A stretch of 64,000 nucleotides of DNA from Archaeoglobus sp. (GTDB lineage Archaea > Halobacteriota > Archaeoglobi > Archaeoglobales > Archaeoglobaceae), in the NCBI RefSeq assembly GCF_017656475.1, contig NZ_JACDNT010000004.1:18912-82911 (forward strand), given 5' to 3'. Below the pieces are notes generated by a model. The model saw only the letters and a program-made list of their open reading frames with translations. It did not search any database and was not told the origin of the DNA. The position numbers and the translations under genes were made by a program. Of the stretch, positions 14,913 through 22,287 are shown one piece after another (position 1 is the first letter of the stretch; each line of letters begins with the position of its first letter).

Positions 14913-15851
14913 ATGGAGAGAGTTGAAAAGCTGGCAGAGCAGATTTTTGAAGATTACAAAGATTATGGGGTTGACAGAAAAGAAATCGTTGAAAAGCTCA
15001 GGAAGCTTTTGATAGAGTTCAGAGTTCCGGAAAATGAGGCGCTGAGGACGATCAGAAATTACATCATAAGGGAGTACGGAGCACCTGCTACAATAAGACG
15101 TGAGAAAATTACCAAGATTGAGGAGATAAAGGAGCCAAATAAGTGGGTTACTGTTAAGGCCAAAGCCATACAGCTATGGGAAAGCAGCAGCCCCTCAATA
15201 GCCCAGGTGGGGCTGATTGGAGATGAGACAGGCTACATCAGATTCCTTGTATGGACTAAAGCCAAGAAGCCGCCTGTTGAGGAGGGAAAGAGCTACATTT
15301 TCCGGAACGTTGTTGTTGATGACTTTGGTGGCGTTCTCAGACTTAACGTTACGAAAATAAGCGAAATTGAAGAGATTGATGAGGACATAAAGGTAAAACC
15401 ACCGGAAGACGTGAGCGAAGAGGTGGAGGTTGTTGGTGCTCTTGTCGCCATCCAGCAGAACAGCGGGCTTATACAGCGCTGTGGTGTTGAGGGTTGTAAC
15501 AGAGTAATAAAGATGGGAAAGTGTCCTGAGCACGGAAAAACCAAGCCAAATGACGACTTAAGGATTAAGGGTGTACTTGATGACGGCTACAGAACTTACG
15601 AGGTGATTATAAACGAGGAGGGTGTCAAGGCTCTCACAGACATAGACCTCGAGAAGGCGAAGAAAATAGCGGAGGAAACCTTGGACAGAAATGCAGTTCT
15701 GATTGAGCTCAAAAAGATGCTTCTCGGCAAGTATCTGAGAGTAGTGGGAACAGCAACGCCAAGATACCTCATAGCGAGACACGTTGAGCTCTTCAGACCT
15801 GACATCAGGAAAGAGATTGAGAAGGTTAGAACCCTTTTGGAGGAGGTATAA
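14913..15851 (+). CDS. rpa1: Replication protein A large-type subunit with OB fold and zinc finger
   Basis: 312-residue single-stranded DNA-binding protein. An N-terminal helical part (1-60) precedes one OB fold (about 70-165; EPNKWVTVKAKAIQLW, GLIGDETGYIRFLVW), a zinc finger starting near residue 189 (CGVEGCNRVIKMGKCPEHGK) and a C-terminal OB-like domain. It coats ssDNA in replication and repair. Ribosome-binding site GGTGAT lies three bases before the ATG. The stop overlaps the start of the partner gene (TAATG), so the subunits are co-translated. Confidence 0.92.
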   Translation: MERVEKLAEQIFEDYKDYGVDRKEIVEKLRKLLIEFRVPENEALRTIRNYIIREYGAPATIRREKITKIEEIKEPNKWVTVKAKAIQLWESSSPSIAQVGLIGDETGYIRFLVWTKAKKPPVEEGKSYIFRNVVVDDFGGVLRLNVTKISEIEEIDEDIKVKPPEDVSEEVEVVGALVAIQQNSGLIQRCGVEGCNRVIKMGKCPEHGKTKPNDDLRIKGVLDDGYRTYEVIINEEGVKALTDIDLEKAKKIAEETLDRNAVLIELKKMLLGKYLRVVGTATPRYLIARHVELFRPDIRKEIEKVRTLLEEV

Positions 15852-16543
15852 TGACGACGGTTTTTCTGAAGAGAGAAGTTGCGAGGAGAGTTTTTGCCAA
15901 AGAGTTAGTGAGTTCAACATACACAATACGGGATGAGTCGGAGAAAAGCCCCCTTTACGTCCTAACACCTCTTGGACTGAAATGCAACAGAGTTTTCATC
16001 ATAGGTGTCCTGACGGAAAAAGAGGAGAGGGGTGAGGACGGAAACATATACAGAATTCGCGTGATTGACCAGACCGGCTCTTTCATCGGCTACGTCGGGA
16101 AGTATCAGCCAGAAGCTTACGAGGCGCTTGAAGATATTGACACCTTAACCCTTGTCGCTCTCACCGCCAAGGTTAGAGTTTTTGAGGGCGAGACAGGAAA
16201 GTTCGTTACTCTCCGTCCGGAAACCATAAGTATTGCCGACCCTGAATCGAGGGACTACTGGGTGATGGAGACAGCAGTTCAGACGTTAGAAAGGATTAGA
16301 GAGATGGAAAAGGGCGAGAGTGAGACGGCCAAGCTTGCAATGGAGGTTTATAACACAAACCTCGAAGAGTACAAGAGAGTTGTGAAGGAGGCTGTTGAAA
16401 GGGTGATGGAGGACTACGGTGAGTTTGACGTTGAAGAGGAAATGCTGGAAGAAGAGGAAGATGAAGAACTTGAACTTGATGAGGATGAAGATTTAAGTTT
16501 CGAGGAAGAGGAGATCGATCTCACCGAGCTGCTTAAAGACTAA
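15851..16543 (+). CDS. rpa3: RPA-associated protein (COG3390, RPA3-like)
   Basis: 230 residues. The OB-fold core (about 1-125; REVARRVFAKELVSSTYTI, IGYVGKYQPEAYEALEDI) matches the archaeal RPA-associated family usually encoded next to RPA. The C-terminal 45 residues are strongly acidic (runs of E and D), a tail common in ssDNA-binding complexes where it recruits partner proteins. The ATG overlaps the rpa1 stop by one base. Ends convergently against the DUF1152 gene. Confidence 0.9.
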   Translation: MTTVFLKREVARRVFAKELVSSTYTIRDESEKSPLYVLTPLGLKCNRVFIIGVLTEKEERGEDGNIYRIRVIDQTGSFIGYVGKYQPEAYEALEDIDTLTLVALTAKVRVFEGETGKFVTLRPETISIADPESRDYWVMETAVQTLERIREMEKGESETAKLAMEVYNTNLEEYKRVVKEAVERVMEDYGEFDVEEEMLEEEEDEELELDEDEDLSFEEEEIDLTELLKD

Positions 16544-17460
16544 AGATCTCCTGAAACAGCCCTCTCAAAGTCATACTCCGTCAGAATGCCTTCGACGTGC
16601 AGGAGAGAGTTCGCTTCCTCAAAATTTCTTGCTTTCTCTACTATTTTAGCGGCCTGATTAATCTCATACACACTCTCCGCTTTAAAATAAAATATCAGCG
16701 TTGAGAGCGGTGTAACGAGAGCACTTCTCCCCTTTCTGAGCTTCTTCAGCCCCATCTCGCCCTCGAATGCCATCAGCGGAATCATACTTGCCTCGGTTGT
16801 CACATCTCTGATAACTTTTTTCATCTCCCCGTAATCCTTTCTGCTAAGGGAAGAGCAACCAAGAAAACCGCCATTTTTCAGTATGTAAGATATATTGAGC
16901 AGCAGCTCCTCAATCCTTAGCTCTCCATCGCTCCCGAATCCCGTCACTGCAACAATTCCACCAACTCTTTTGAGTGCAGCAACACAGATGGCGTCAGCAA
17001 GCGGACTCCTCACTCCAGATTCAAATCCTACGGAGATGGCATCTCCCCCTGCATCAACTCCGACAATGAGTGAAATTCCCTCCCTCTCGGCGAAATCTCG
17101 AATTCCATCAGCAAGAGCACTGACATTTTTTGTCAGGTCTAGGGCAACGACTCTGCCGAGATGCTTTGCTGCTCTTGCAGCATTTGGCGTTATGCCGTCA
17201 GTTGTTCTTGTGTTCTCATCTGCGATTCCAACTGTCTCGTTAATCCTCTGGATGTTAACAAGCTCGTCAAGAGGTCTCGGGCCGGGTTTTGGGTCTATGA
17301 TAATTCTGTCCCACACGACACTCCCGTGAACAGTTTCGTATCCGAAATGGGAAAGGAAGTTTGCAACAGGAATAGTGCTTACGATGTCTCCTCCTCCACC
17401 GATTCCGAATGCCAGAGCCTTCTTCGGCTCCAAAGATTTTAGAATTTCAATGATCTCCAT
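16540..17460 (-). CDS. DUF1152 family protein
   Basis: 306 residues of the DUF1152 family, whose function I do not know. A glycine-rich N-terminal segment LAFGIGGGGDIVSTIPVANF resembles a nucleotide-binding loop, and GVDAGGDAISVGFESGVRSP is a second conserved stretch. Predicted cytoplasmic. It begins one base after the aIF1A stop codon, so it is the third gene of the tyrS-aIF1A operon. It overlaps the RPA-associated gene convergently by four bases. Confidence 0.82.
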   Translation of the reverse strand: MEIIEILKSLEPKKALAFGIGGGGDIVSTIPVANFLSHFGYETVHGSVVWDRIIIDPKPGPRPLDELVNIQRINETVGIADENTRTTDGITPNAARAAKHLGRVVALDLTKNVSALADGIRDFAEREGISLIVGVDAGGDAISVGFESGVRSPLADAICVAALKRVGGIVAVTGFGSDGELRIEELLLNISYILKNGGFLGCSSLSRKDYGEMKKVIRDVTTEASMIPLMAFEGEMGLKKLRKGRSALVTPLSTLIFYFKAESVYEINQAAKIVEKARNFEEANSLLHVEGILTEYDFERAVSGDL

Positions 17461-17461
17461 T

Positions 17462-17755
17462 TCAGAACTTCAAATAGCCCTTTCTTTCCAGCCATTCAAC
17501 CTGGGGGTTGGTGTATCTCCATATAATGTCTGCTCTGTCCTTCTGAAACGACCAGGGAACAACGATGACGATGTCTCCCTCCCTGATCCAGATTTTCTTT
17601 CTCATTTTCCCCGGAATCCTTGCAAGCCTCTCTATCCCGTCTTCACATCTCACCTTGATGTGGCCCGCACCGAGCATGGAGGTTACCACTCCAAAAAGCT
17701 CTCCCTTCTTCCTGTCCGGTAACCTCACCCTAATTACATCATCTTCATTGCTCAG
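17462..17755 (-). CDS. eif1a: Translation initiation factor aIF1A, proposed CTG start
   Basis: aIF1A binds the ribosomal A site during initiation. The OB fold is clear: [40 protein letters not shown] and [18 protein letters not shown]. The only standard start is a GTG at 17728, which has no ribosome-binding site and drops the usual acidic N-terminal tail. Upstream in frame lies SNEDDVIRV, exactly such a tail, which begins with CTG at 17755, five bases after GGGGTG and overlapping the tyrS stop as CTGA. I give the CTG start (97 residues); the GTG gives 88. No ATG, GTG or TTG is in frame between. Confidence 0.8.
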   Translation of the reverse strand: MSNEDDVIRVRLPDRKKGELFGVVTSMLGAGHIKVRCEDGIERLARIPGKMRKKIWIREGDIVIVVPWSFQKDRADIIWRYTNPQVEWLERKGYLKF

Positions 17756-18723
17756 AGAGACACCCCTAACCTTTTTCTTGCATCTTCGAGAAGCATGTTT
17801 AAATATTTTGCCACTGCAATCTTAAGATCCAAGGGGTGAAGCGAACCGGATTTGAAGTCCTCGGCGAGCTTTTCGAAGGACGTGTACTCAACATCCCCTC
17901 CGAACTTCGCATCCCTTTCCACAACAAGCTTGCCAAATCTCGGAAGAATGTGGTATTTCGCTATGTCAATTACGGGGTTGTCTTCTACAACTCCCGCCGG
18001 ACAGTATGCCTTCCTGATTTTCCTCTCTACCTCCTCCGGTGGGTCTCTCACTGAGATGTAATTCCCTTTTGAGCTGCTCATCTTCTGCCCGTCAAGGCCA
18101 ACAAGAATTGGTGTGTGGAGACAGACAGGGGAGTTGTAGCCAAGCCTCGGAAGGTTTTCCCTCGCGAGCATGTGTATTTTTCTCTGATCTATCCCCCCAA
18201 CGGCAAGGTCAACACCGAGATGAGCGATGTCAAGTGCCTGCATGAGCGGGTATATCATCTGCGAGACCATTGGGTCTTCCTTTCTTCTGCTCACTTCATC
18301 CATACTCCTCCTCGCCCTGTTGAGCGTCGTTATTCTCGCCATCTTCAGCACATCCAAGATGTAGTCTCTGCTAAGCTGGTATTCACTTCCAAGAACGAAC
18401 TTTGCCTTGCTTTCATCTAAACCGAGGGCGATAAAGACCTTCTTGTTGTAGCTCGCTATCTCGGCTACCTCCTCAAAGCTGCCCTTCTCGTTAAGGTAAG
18501 CGTGAATGTCGGCAAGGAGAACAATAACCTCGAATCCCGCCTCCTGGAGGTCCATGAGCTTCTGAACAGTCATCATGTGGCCGAGATGTATCTCGCCGCT
18601 TGGCTCGTAACCCACATACGCCTTTGGCTTCTCTTTGGTTTCCAAAAGCTGTTTGAGTTCCTCCTCAGTCACAACTTCTTCCGCGTTTCTTGTAATAAGC
18701 TTGAGCCTCTCCGTGATGTCCAT
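17752..18723 (-). CDS. tyrS: Tyrosyl-tRNA synthetase
   Basis: 323 residues from the ATG at 18723 (another ATG nine bases upstream is possible). Class I synthetase: HIGH-type motif [17 protein letters not shown]-type [13 protein letters not shown], tyrosine-specific [15 protein letters not shown]. Compact archaeal form without the bacterial S4 tail. From memory it matches the crystallised A. fulgidus enzyme with scattered substitutions. First gene of the tyrS-aIF1A-DUF1152 operon; an AATTTAAAAAC box lies about 29 bases upstream. Confidence 0.96.
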   Translation of the reverse strand: MDITERLKLITRNAEEVVTEEELKQLLETKEKPKAYVGYEPSGEIHLGHMMTVQKLMDLQEAGFEVIVLLADIHAYLNEKGSFEEVAEIASYNKKVFIALGLDESKAKFVLGSEYQLSRDYILDVLKMARITTLNRARRSMDEVSRRKEDPMVSQMIYPLMQALDIAHLGVDLAVGGIDQRKIHMLARENLPRLGYNSPVCLHTPILVGLDGQKMSSSKGNYISVRDPPEEVERKIRKAYCPAGVVEDNPVIDIAKYHILPRFGKLVVERDAKFGGDVEYTSFEKLAEDFKSGSLHPLDLKIAVAKYLNMLLEDARKRLGVSL

Positions 18724-18825
18724 AATGGGCAAAAACTCAGGCTGTTTTTAAATTTGTTTAAAGTGGCAAAGAAAGAAGTTTTAACTTTGCTAATTGCTAC
18801 TAAGAAAAAAGATTGCTAAAACTCG

Positions 18826-18839
18826 AAAATATATTTATA
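18826..18839 (+). promoter_or_regulatory. TATA region for the KaiC-like operon
   Basis: AATATATTTATACC, centred about 31 bases before the ATG at 18864, in an AT-rich 130-base gap between tyrS and the KaiC-like gene. Weakly placed but the best TATA candidate. Confidence 0.4.
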
Positions 18840-18863
18840 CCTCCTTAAACCTAACTAGAATTA

Positions 18864-19622
18864 ATGCTGGAAAGGATAAAGTCAGGCATCATCGGACTCG
18901 ATGAAATTCTTGGAGGTGGGTTCATCAAGAACACAGTCAATGCGGTCGTAGGTGGCATAGGGTGTGGAAAGACCATTTTCTGCATGAACTACATTCTCGA
19001 AGGGCTTGAAAACGGTGAAAAGTGCATGTACGCTTCTCCCGACCTTGAGGTCAATGAATTTTTAAGACTTGCTAAATCACTGCAGTGGGACTTTTCCAAA
19101 TACGCTGAAAATGGACAGCTAAATATAATAAAGGTAATGGCACAAGATATCGCTTCGTTAATCAAGATGGTTTTTGAATACGACAGAGTAGTTATTGACG
19201 CCCTATCCCCTCTTGTCGTCGATGTCGAATCTGAGGAGAGAAAGGAGATAAGCTGGTTTCTTAAAAATCTCAAATCTAAGGGGACAGCTCTGATTACCGT
19301 GGAAGAACCTCTTAGACTAAATGCTGACCTCATACTCCTCTTAGCTGACTCTGTTATAAATCTGAGATATACTGGCTACGGAGGTTCCTTCAGCAGGACG
19401 CTAAGGGTTCTCAAACACAGAATGTCCTGGCATGCTGACGGAGTTTACCCCTTCTACATAATCGAGGGTGCGGGAATAGTCATTGATGAAAGGAGGGGCG
19501 ATGGGTTCGAAGTGGAGGGGCTTAACCTGCCTGAAAGGGCAATGGAAAAAATCAGAGAGTTGTGTAGAAAAGGCGTCCTTACTGTAGAAGATTTTGAAAA
19601 AATAAAGCGGAGAATATTATGA
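18864..19622 (+). CDS. KaiC-like (RecA-superfamily) ATPase
   Basis: 252 residues, a single RecA/KaiC core: the family opening [15 protein letters not shown], Walker A GGIGCGKT (about residues 30-37), Walker [14 protein letters not shown], then a mid-domain EEPLR segment and the C-terminal strand [15 protein letters not shown]. The last 40 residues form an extra helical piece ([18 protein letters not shown]). Archaeal single-domain KaiC proteins are thought to act as signalling ATPases. It overlaps the next gene by four bases (ATGA) and forms an operon with a Roadblock-like and a FIST-like gene. Confidence 0.85.
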   Translation: MLERIKSGIIGLDEILGGGFIKNTVNAVVGGIGCGKTIFCMNYILEGLENGEKCMYASPDLEVNEFLRLAKSLQWDFSKYAENGQLNIIKVMAQDIASLIKMVFEYDRVVIDALSPLVVDVESEERKEISWFLKNLKSKGTALITVEEPLRLNADLILLLADSVINLRYTGYGGSFSRTLRVLKHRMSWHADGVYPFYIIEGAGIVIDERRGDGFEVEGLNLPERAMEKIRELCRKGVLTVEDFEKIKRRIL

Positions 19623-19948
19623 GAGCAGAGTTGCTCAAAATCATTGAAGCCTTTAGAGCGGACGACTCAGTTCTTTTCGCGGTAGTCTACAGTGTAGACG
19701 GTACGGTTCTTGCCAGTTATATAAAGAGCAGAGAATGGATCCCAACTCTTGAATGGGCAGAAAAGCAGGTAGAGGTGGTGGCAAGGCAGGTGCTGGAAGA
19801 GAACCTGAACAGCGTTGAGTTCAGATTTGGGAGGGAGGGAATTCTAATAAAGCCAATCTCAAGGTCGATGCTCCTCGTGGTGGGCATTTCCGATGCTGCC
19901 TCGCTTTACAAGGTGAGAATAGATACCGAATCACTGCGATATGATTGA
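19619..19948 (+). CDS. Roadblock/LC7-like small protein
   Basis: 109 residues. The pattern helix, [18 protein letters not shown] hairpin, long helix, then [18 protein letters not shown] and a final helix [13 protein letters not shown] matches the Roadblock/LC7 fold, which often partners small GTPases or P-loop ATPases in prokaryotes. The assignment is by secondary-structure pattern, not by a strong motif. Overlaps the KaiC-like gene by four bases and the FIST-like gene by eight, so the three proteins are almost surely made together. Confidence 0.6.
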   Translation: MRAELLKIIEAFRADDSVLFAVVYSVDGTVLASYIKSREWIPTLEWAEKQVEVVARQVLEENLNSVEFRFGREGILIKPISRSMLLVVGISDAASLYKVRIDTESLRYD

Positions 19949-21158
19949 GTTCGCATACAGCCTGAAAAATGATGCCAGAAGGGCGTTTGATGAAATAAAG
20001 TCAAAAGCCGAAAATCTTGATTTTAAGCCAAATCTCGCAATAGTTTACTTAACTGAGAGTCTCCAGAAGGACGCAAAGGTGTTTAAATTCAATTTTAACA
20101 CACTCTGCATCCCGGTTGAGGGATTTATAACTCCAGAGGGAGTTTGGACTCGTGGATGTTTATGCATGTTCGCTGACATCGAATACAGCTTGAATGTTTT
20201 CAAAGGGAATGTAAACGAGGTTGTGGAGCAGTTGAGAAATGCAGAGAAAGGGAAGTTTAATTTGCTGGTTTATCCGCTTTTTTACGTTGAGAGTCGGTAC
20301 GCGTTTTTAGGGAAATACCTGAGACTTAAAATTACATCTGATTTAGAAAAAGCCTCTAAAATTTATGAGAATTTGATATATCCCATGAACACAATGTTGA
20401 GACCGTTTAGAGATGAATCGAAAGAAGCCGTTTCATTAAATTTATTCCCCATTAAGTTTGGTATTGGTAAGCCTCAAATATATGTAAACGGAGAAAGGGT
20501 TGGTAGGGGTGTGGTCCATCTTTCTTTTGATCGTGAATTTGTGGTAGATTACACTGATTTTCTACCTGAGAGGCAAAAGGACATTGAACAGACAAAGGAA
20601 ATTTTGAAGAAGGAGTTCCAATTCGTCGAGGAAGTTAAAGTGAAAAAAAGTAGACTGGCGATAGGTAATATAGGAGAACTTAGTATCAGAGAATACTTAA
20701 GGAAACACAGAATTAAAATGAGAGAGGACTTGGAGAAAGATATTGAGGAAGAGGAATTTTTAGGTGCTACACCATACGGTCTGCTGTTCTTTAGCAGAGA
20801 AACAGGTGGTGTGGCAGGATTGGGGTTGATGGACTACGATTTGAAGTTTTATCCCTCATTGTTTGACCTTACACTTTTTGAAAACAGAGCTATATTTTTT
20901 GGCGAGAAACTTAGTGGAGGTATATCCAAAATAGCATCTGAGTTAAACAAGAAAAGATTCGATTTCATCTTGTTTGATCAGTATATAATGTTAATGTTCG
21001 AGGAGAAAATTGTTGACCTATTTAAAAAACGAAAGAAATATGGAATAATTACTTCTTGTCCATCATATACAGGGAATATTGAAAGAAAAATTATGACTGA
21101 AATTGAAAATAAAATAGCAGTGAATACTTTTCTTTCTACAGTATTGATAAATTTCTGA
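19941..21158 (+). CDS. FIST-like sensor protein
   Basis: 405 residues without membrane segments. The order resembles FIST_N plus FIST_C sensor proteins: an N-terminal half with [17 protein letters not shown] and [10 protein letters not shown], a central [19 protein letters not shown] (like the FIST strand before the domain junction), and a C-terminal half with [17 protein letters not shown] resembling the FIST_C sensor core. Similarity is moderate. The last third is clearly richer in A and T than neighbouring genes. Third gene of the KaiC-Roadblock operon. Its end overlaps the convergent UbiA gene by 23 bases. Confidence 0.55.
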   Translation: MIEFAYSLKNDARRAFDEIKSKAENLDFKPNLAIVYLTESLQKDAKVFKFNFNTLCIPVEGFITPEGVWTRGCLCMFADIEYSLNVFKGNVNEVVEQLRNAEKGKFNLLVYPLFYVESRYAFLGKYLRLKITSDLEKASKIYENLIYPMNTMLRPFRDESKEAVSLNLFPIKFGIGKPQIYVNGERVGRGVVHLSFDREFVVDYTDFLPERQKDIEQTKEILKKEFQFVEEVKVKKSRLAIGNIGELSIREYLRKHRIKMREDLEKDIEEEEFLGATPYGLLFFSRETGGVAGLGLMDYDLKFYPSLFDLTLFENRAIFFGEKLSGGISKIASELNKKRFDFILFDQYIMLMFEEKIVDLFKKRKKYGIITSCPSYTGNIERKIMTEIENKIAVNTFLSTVLINF

Positions 21159-22017
21159 AACAAGATAACACTGCAATGGAGAGAATAGAAAGTAAATGCA
21201 GTTTTGTATATATTTTTAATTCAGATATAATATTTTTATCTATTTTCCAATGATGTTTACAGAACCCAGTGATACAGTACAATAAAGGAATTAGCATTAT
21301 AAATAAAAAAACTAAGTTTGACGGGAAAGTTAGTAATGGGGAAATCGCAGCCAAGATTATTGCAACCACGAAGGAAAAAACTGAGAATTTCAGAAGTGTT
21401 CCTGGCGGAAATACAACTGCCAGAGTTCGATAACCCGCTTCAATATCTGCCGATATGTCTTTGATATCCTTTAGAAAGAAGCCTGAGAGGTATATTGCTG
21501 ACAATACAAGGGCGAAGCTAATCCCTATCATTGAGACTTTTGAGAAAAATGTCCAGAAAAGAAGAAAGAAAGACATTGTAGTTATCAGGTAGGTCAGAAT
21601 TTCTGTTCTGTAATCTTCCTTCAATCTGCGTAAAATTCTACCGATAAAAATTTTATCGGAATAAATCCAAGTGAGCAAAGCAGAGATTAAGAAGGTTAGT
21701 AATGCTATTTCTTTATCCTTTGATCCCCAAAAAACAAGAAGGCTGGATACAACGTAACAGGAAATTACAAAAGCGGTAGCTTCCGTTCTTTTGTAAATTA
21801 AAAATTCTGCTTCCGCTCTTCCAGCTCTGAAGTCGTCCTCTGCATCATTAACATGATTCCACAAATTTATAGCTGTAAAGAAGAACAGAGCAAACAAGTA
21901 TGACGCGACAAACGATATTAAATCTCCACTTAAACAAAAACCAAGAAAAGAAACAAGAGGTAAAGGGTACGCTATTGTTGCAGGTTTACTACCAATTTTA
22001 AAGAGCTTTAAAATCAT
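21136..22017 (-). CDS. UbiA-family prenyltransferase
   Basis: 293-residue polytopic membrane protein with about eight hydrophobic helices. The two aspartate-rich motifs of UbiA enzymes are recognisable: NLWNHVNDAEDDFRAGRAEA (NDxxD type) and KDIKDISADIEAGYRTLAVV (DxxxD type). Members attach prenyl chains to aromatic rings or lipid head groups; menaquinone and archaeal ether-lipid synthesis are the usual archaeal roles. The substrate here is not evident. Its ATG directly follows the TAA of a 22-codon ORF (TAAATG), so translation is probably coupled. Confidence 0.82.
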   Translation of the reverse strand: MILKLFKIGSKPATIAYPLPLVSFLGFCLSGDLISFVASYLFALFFFTAINLWNHVNDAEDDFRAGRAEAEFLIYKRTEATAFVISCYVVSSLLVFWGSKDKEIALLTFLISALLTWIYSDKIFIGRILRRLKEDYRTEILTYLITTMSFFLLFWTFFSKVSMIGISFALVLSAIYLSGFFLKDIKDISADIEAGYRTLAVVFPPGTLLKFSVFSFVVAIILAAISPLLTFPSNLVFLFIMLIPLLYCITGFCKHHWKIDKNIISELKIYTKLHLLSILSIAVLSCFRNLSIL

Positions 22018-22086
22018 TTAAGCCATGAAAATTCTTATCTCCTTGAAAACCTTTTCCGCCTCCTTTCTCTCATCCTTCCTCTCCAT
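22018..22086 (-). CDS. 22-codon ORF coupled to the UbiA gene
   Basis: Encodes a highly charged 22-residue peptide, MERKDERKEAEKVFKEIRIF followed by two more residues. A strong ribosome-binding site GAGGTGAT (22091-22098) sits four bases before the ATG, and a TATATAA box (22121-22127) is 26 bases upstream of that. The TAA is immediately followed by the ATG of the prenyltransferase. The prenyltransferase has no ribosome-binding site of its own outside this ORF, so the short ORF is likely translated, either as a coupling leader or as a tiny protein. Longer upstream frames would start before the promoter. Confidence 0.55.
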   Translation of the reverse strand: MERKDERKEAEKVFKEIRIFMA

Positions 22087-22120
22087 TTTTATCACCTCAA
22101 TTAATGACTGTTCTATGTGA

Positions 22121-22127
22121 TATATAA
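22121..22127 (-). promoter_or_regulatory. TATA box for the 22-codon ORF / UbiA operon
   Basis: TATATAA in an otherwise A/T-rich gap, 26 bases upstream of the ribosome-binding site GAGGTGAT, giving a predicted leader of about 12 bases. Confidence 0.55.
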
Positions 22128-22150
22128 CTTTTACTGTTGTATAAGTTAAA

Positions 22151-22203
22151 TTGTAATAACAATTACCATTACAACTGTAACAATAATGGTTATCAACATG
22201 TTG
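22151..22203. promoter_or_regulatory. Dyad cluster between the UbiA operon and the histidine kinase
   Basis: Two symmetric elements lie between divergent promoters. TTGTAAT (22151-22157) and ATTACAA (22168-22174) are perfect 7-bp arms 10 bases apart. CAACATGTTG (22194-22203) is a perfect 10-bp palindrome. This 200-base gap holds no other ORF with start signals. Their position suggests operators for one or both genes. Confidence 0.35.
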
Positions 22204-22260
22204 CAAAGGAAAAACAGGAAAGCTCCTGCATAAACCCAACACCCATTCATGACAAAGCTT

Positions 22261-22268
22261 AAATTTAA
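22261..22268 (+). promoter_or_regulatory. TATA box for the histidine kinase gene
   Basis: AAATTTAA centred about 24 bases before the GTG at 22288, predicting a leaderless transcript and supporting that start codon. Confidence 0.5.
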
Positions 22269-22287
22269 GTAAACGACAAAAAATGAT

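Noticed and set aside
22087..22242. Longer form of the 22-codon ORF (74 codons)
   Set aside because: It begins upstream of the TATATAA box and would not be in the mRNA predicted from it. The short form has the ribosome-binding site.
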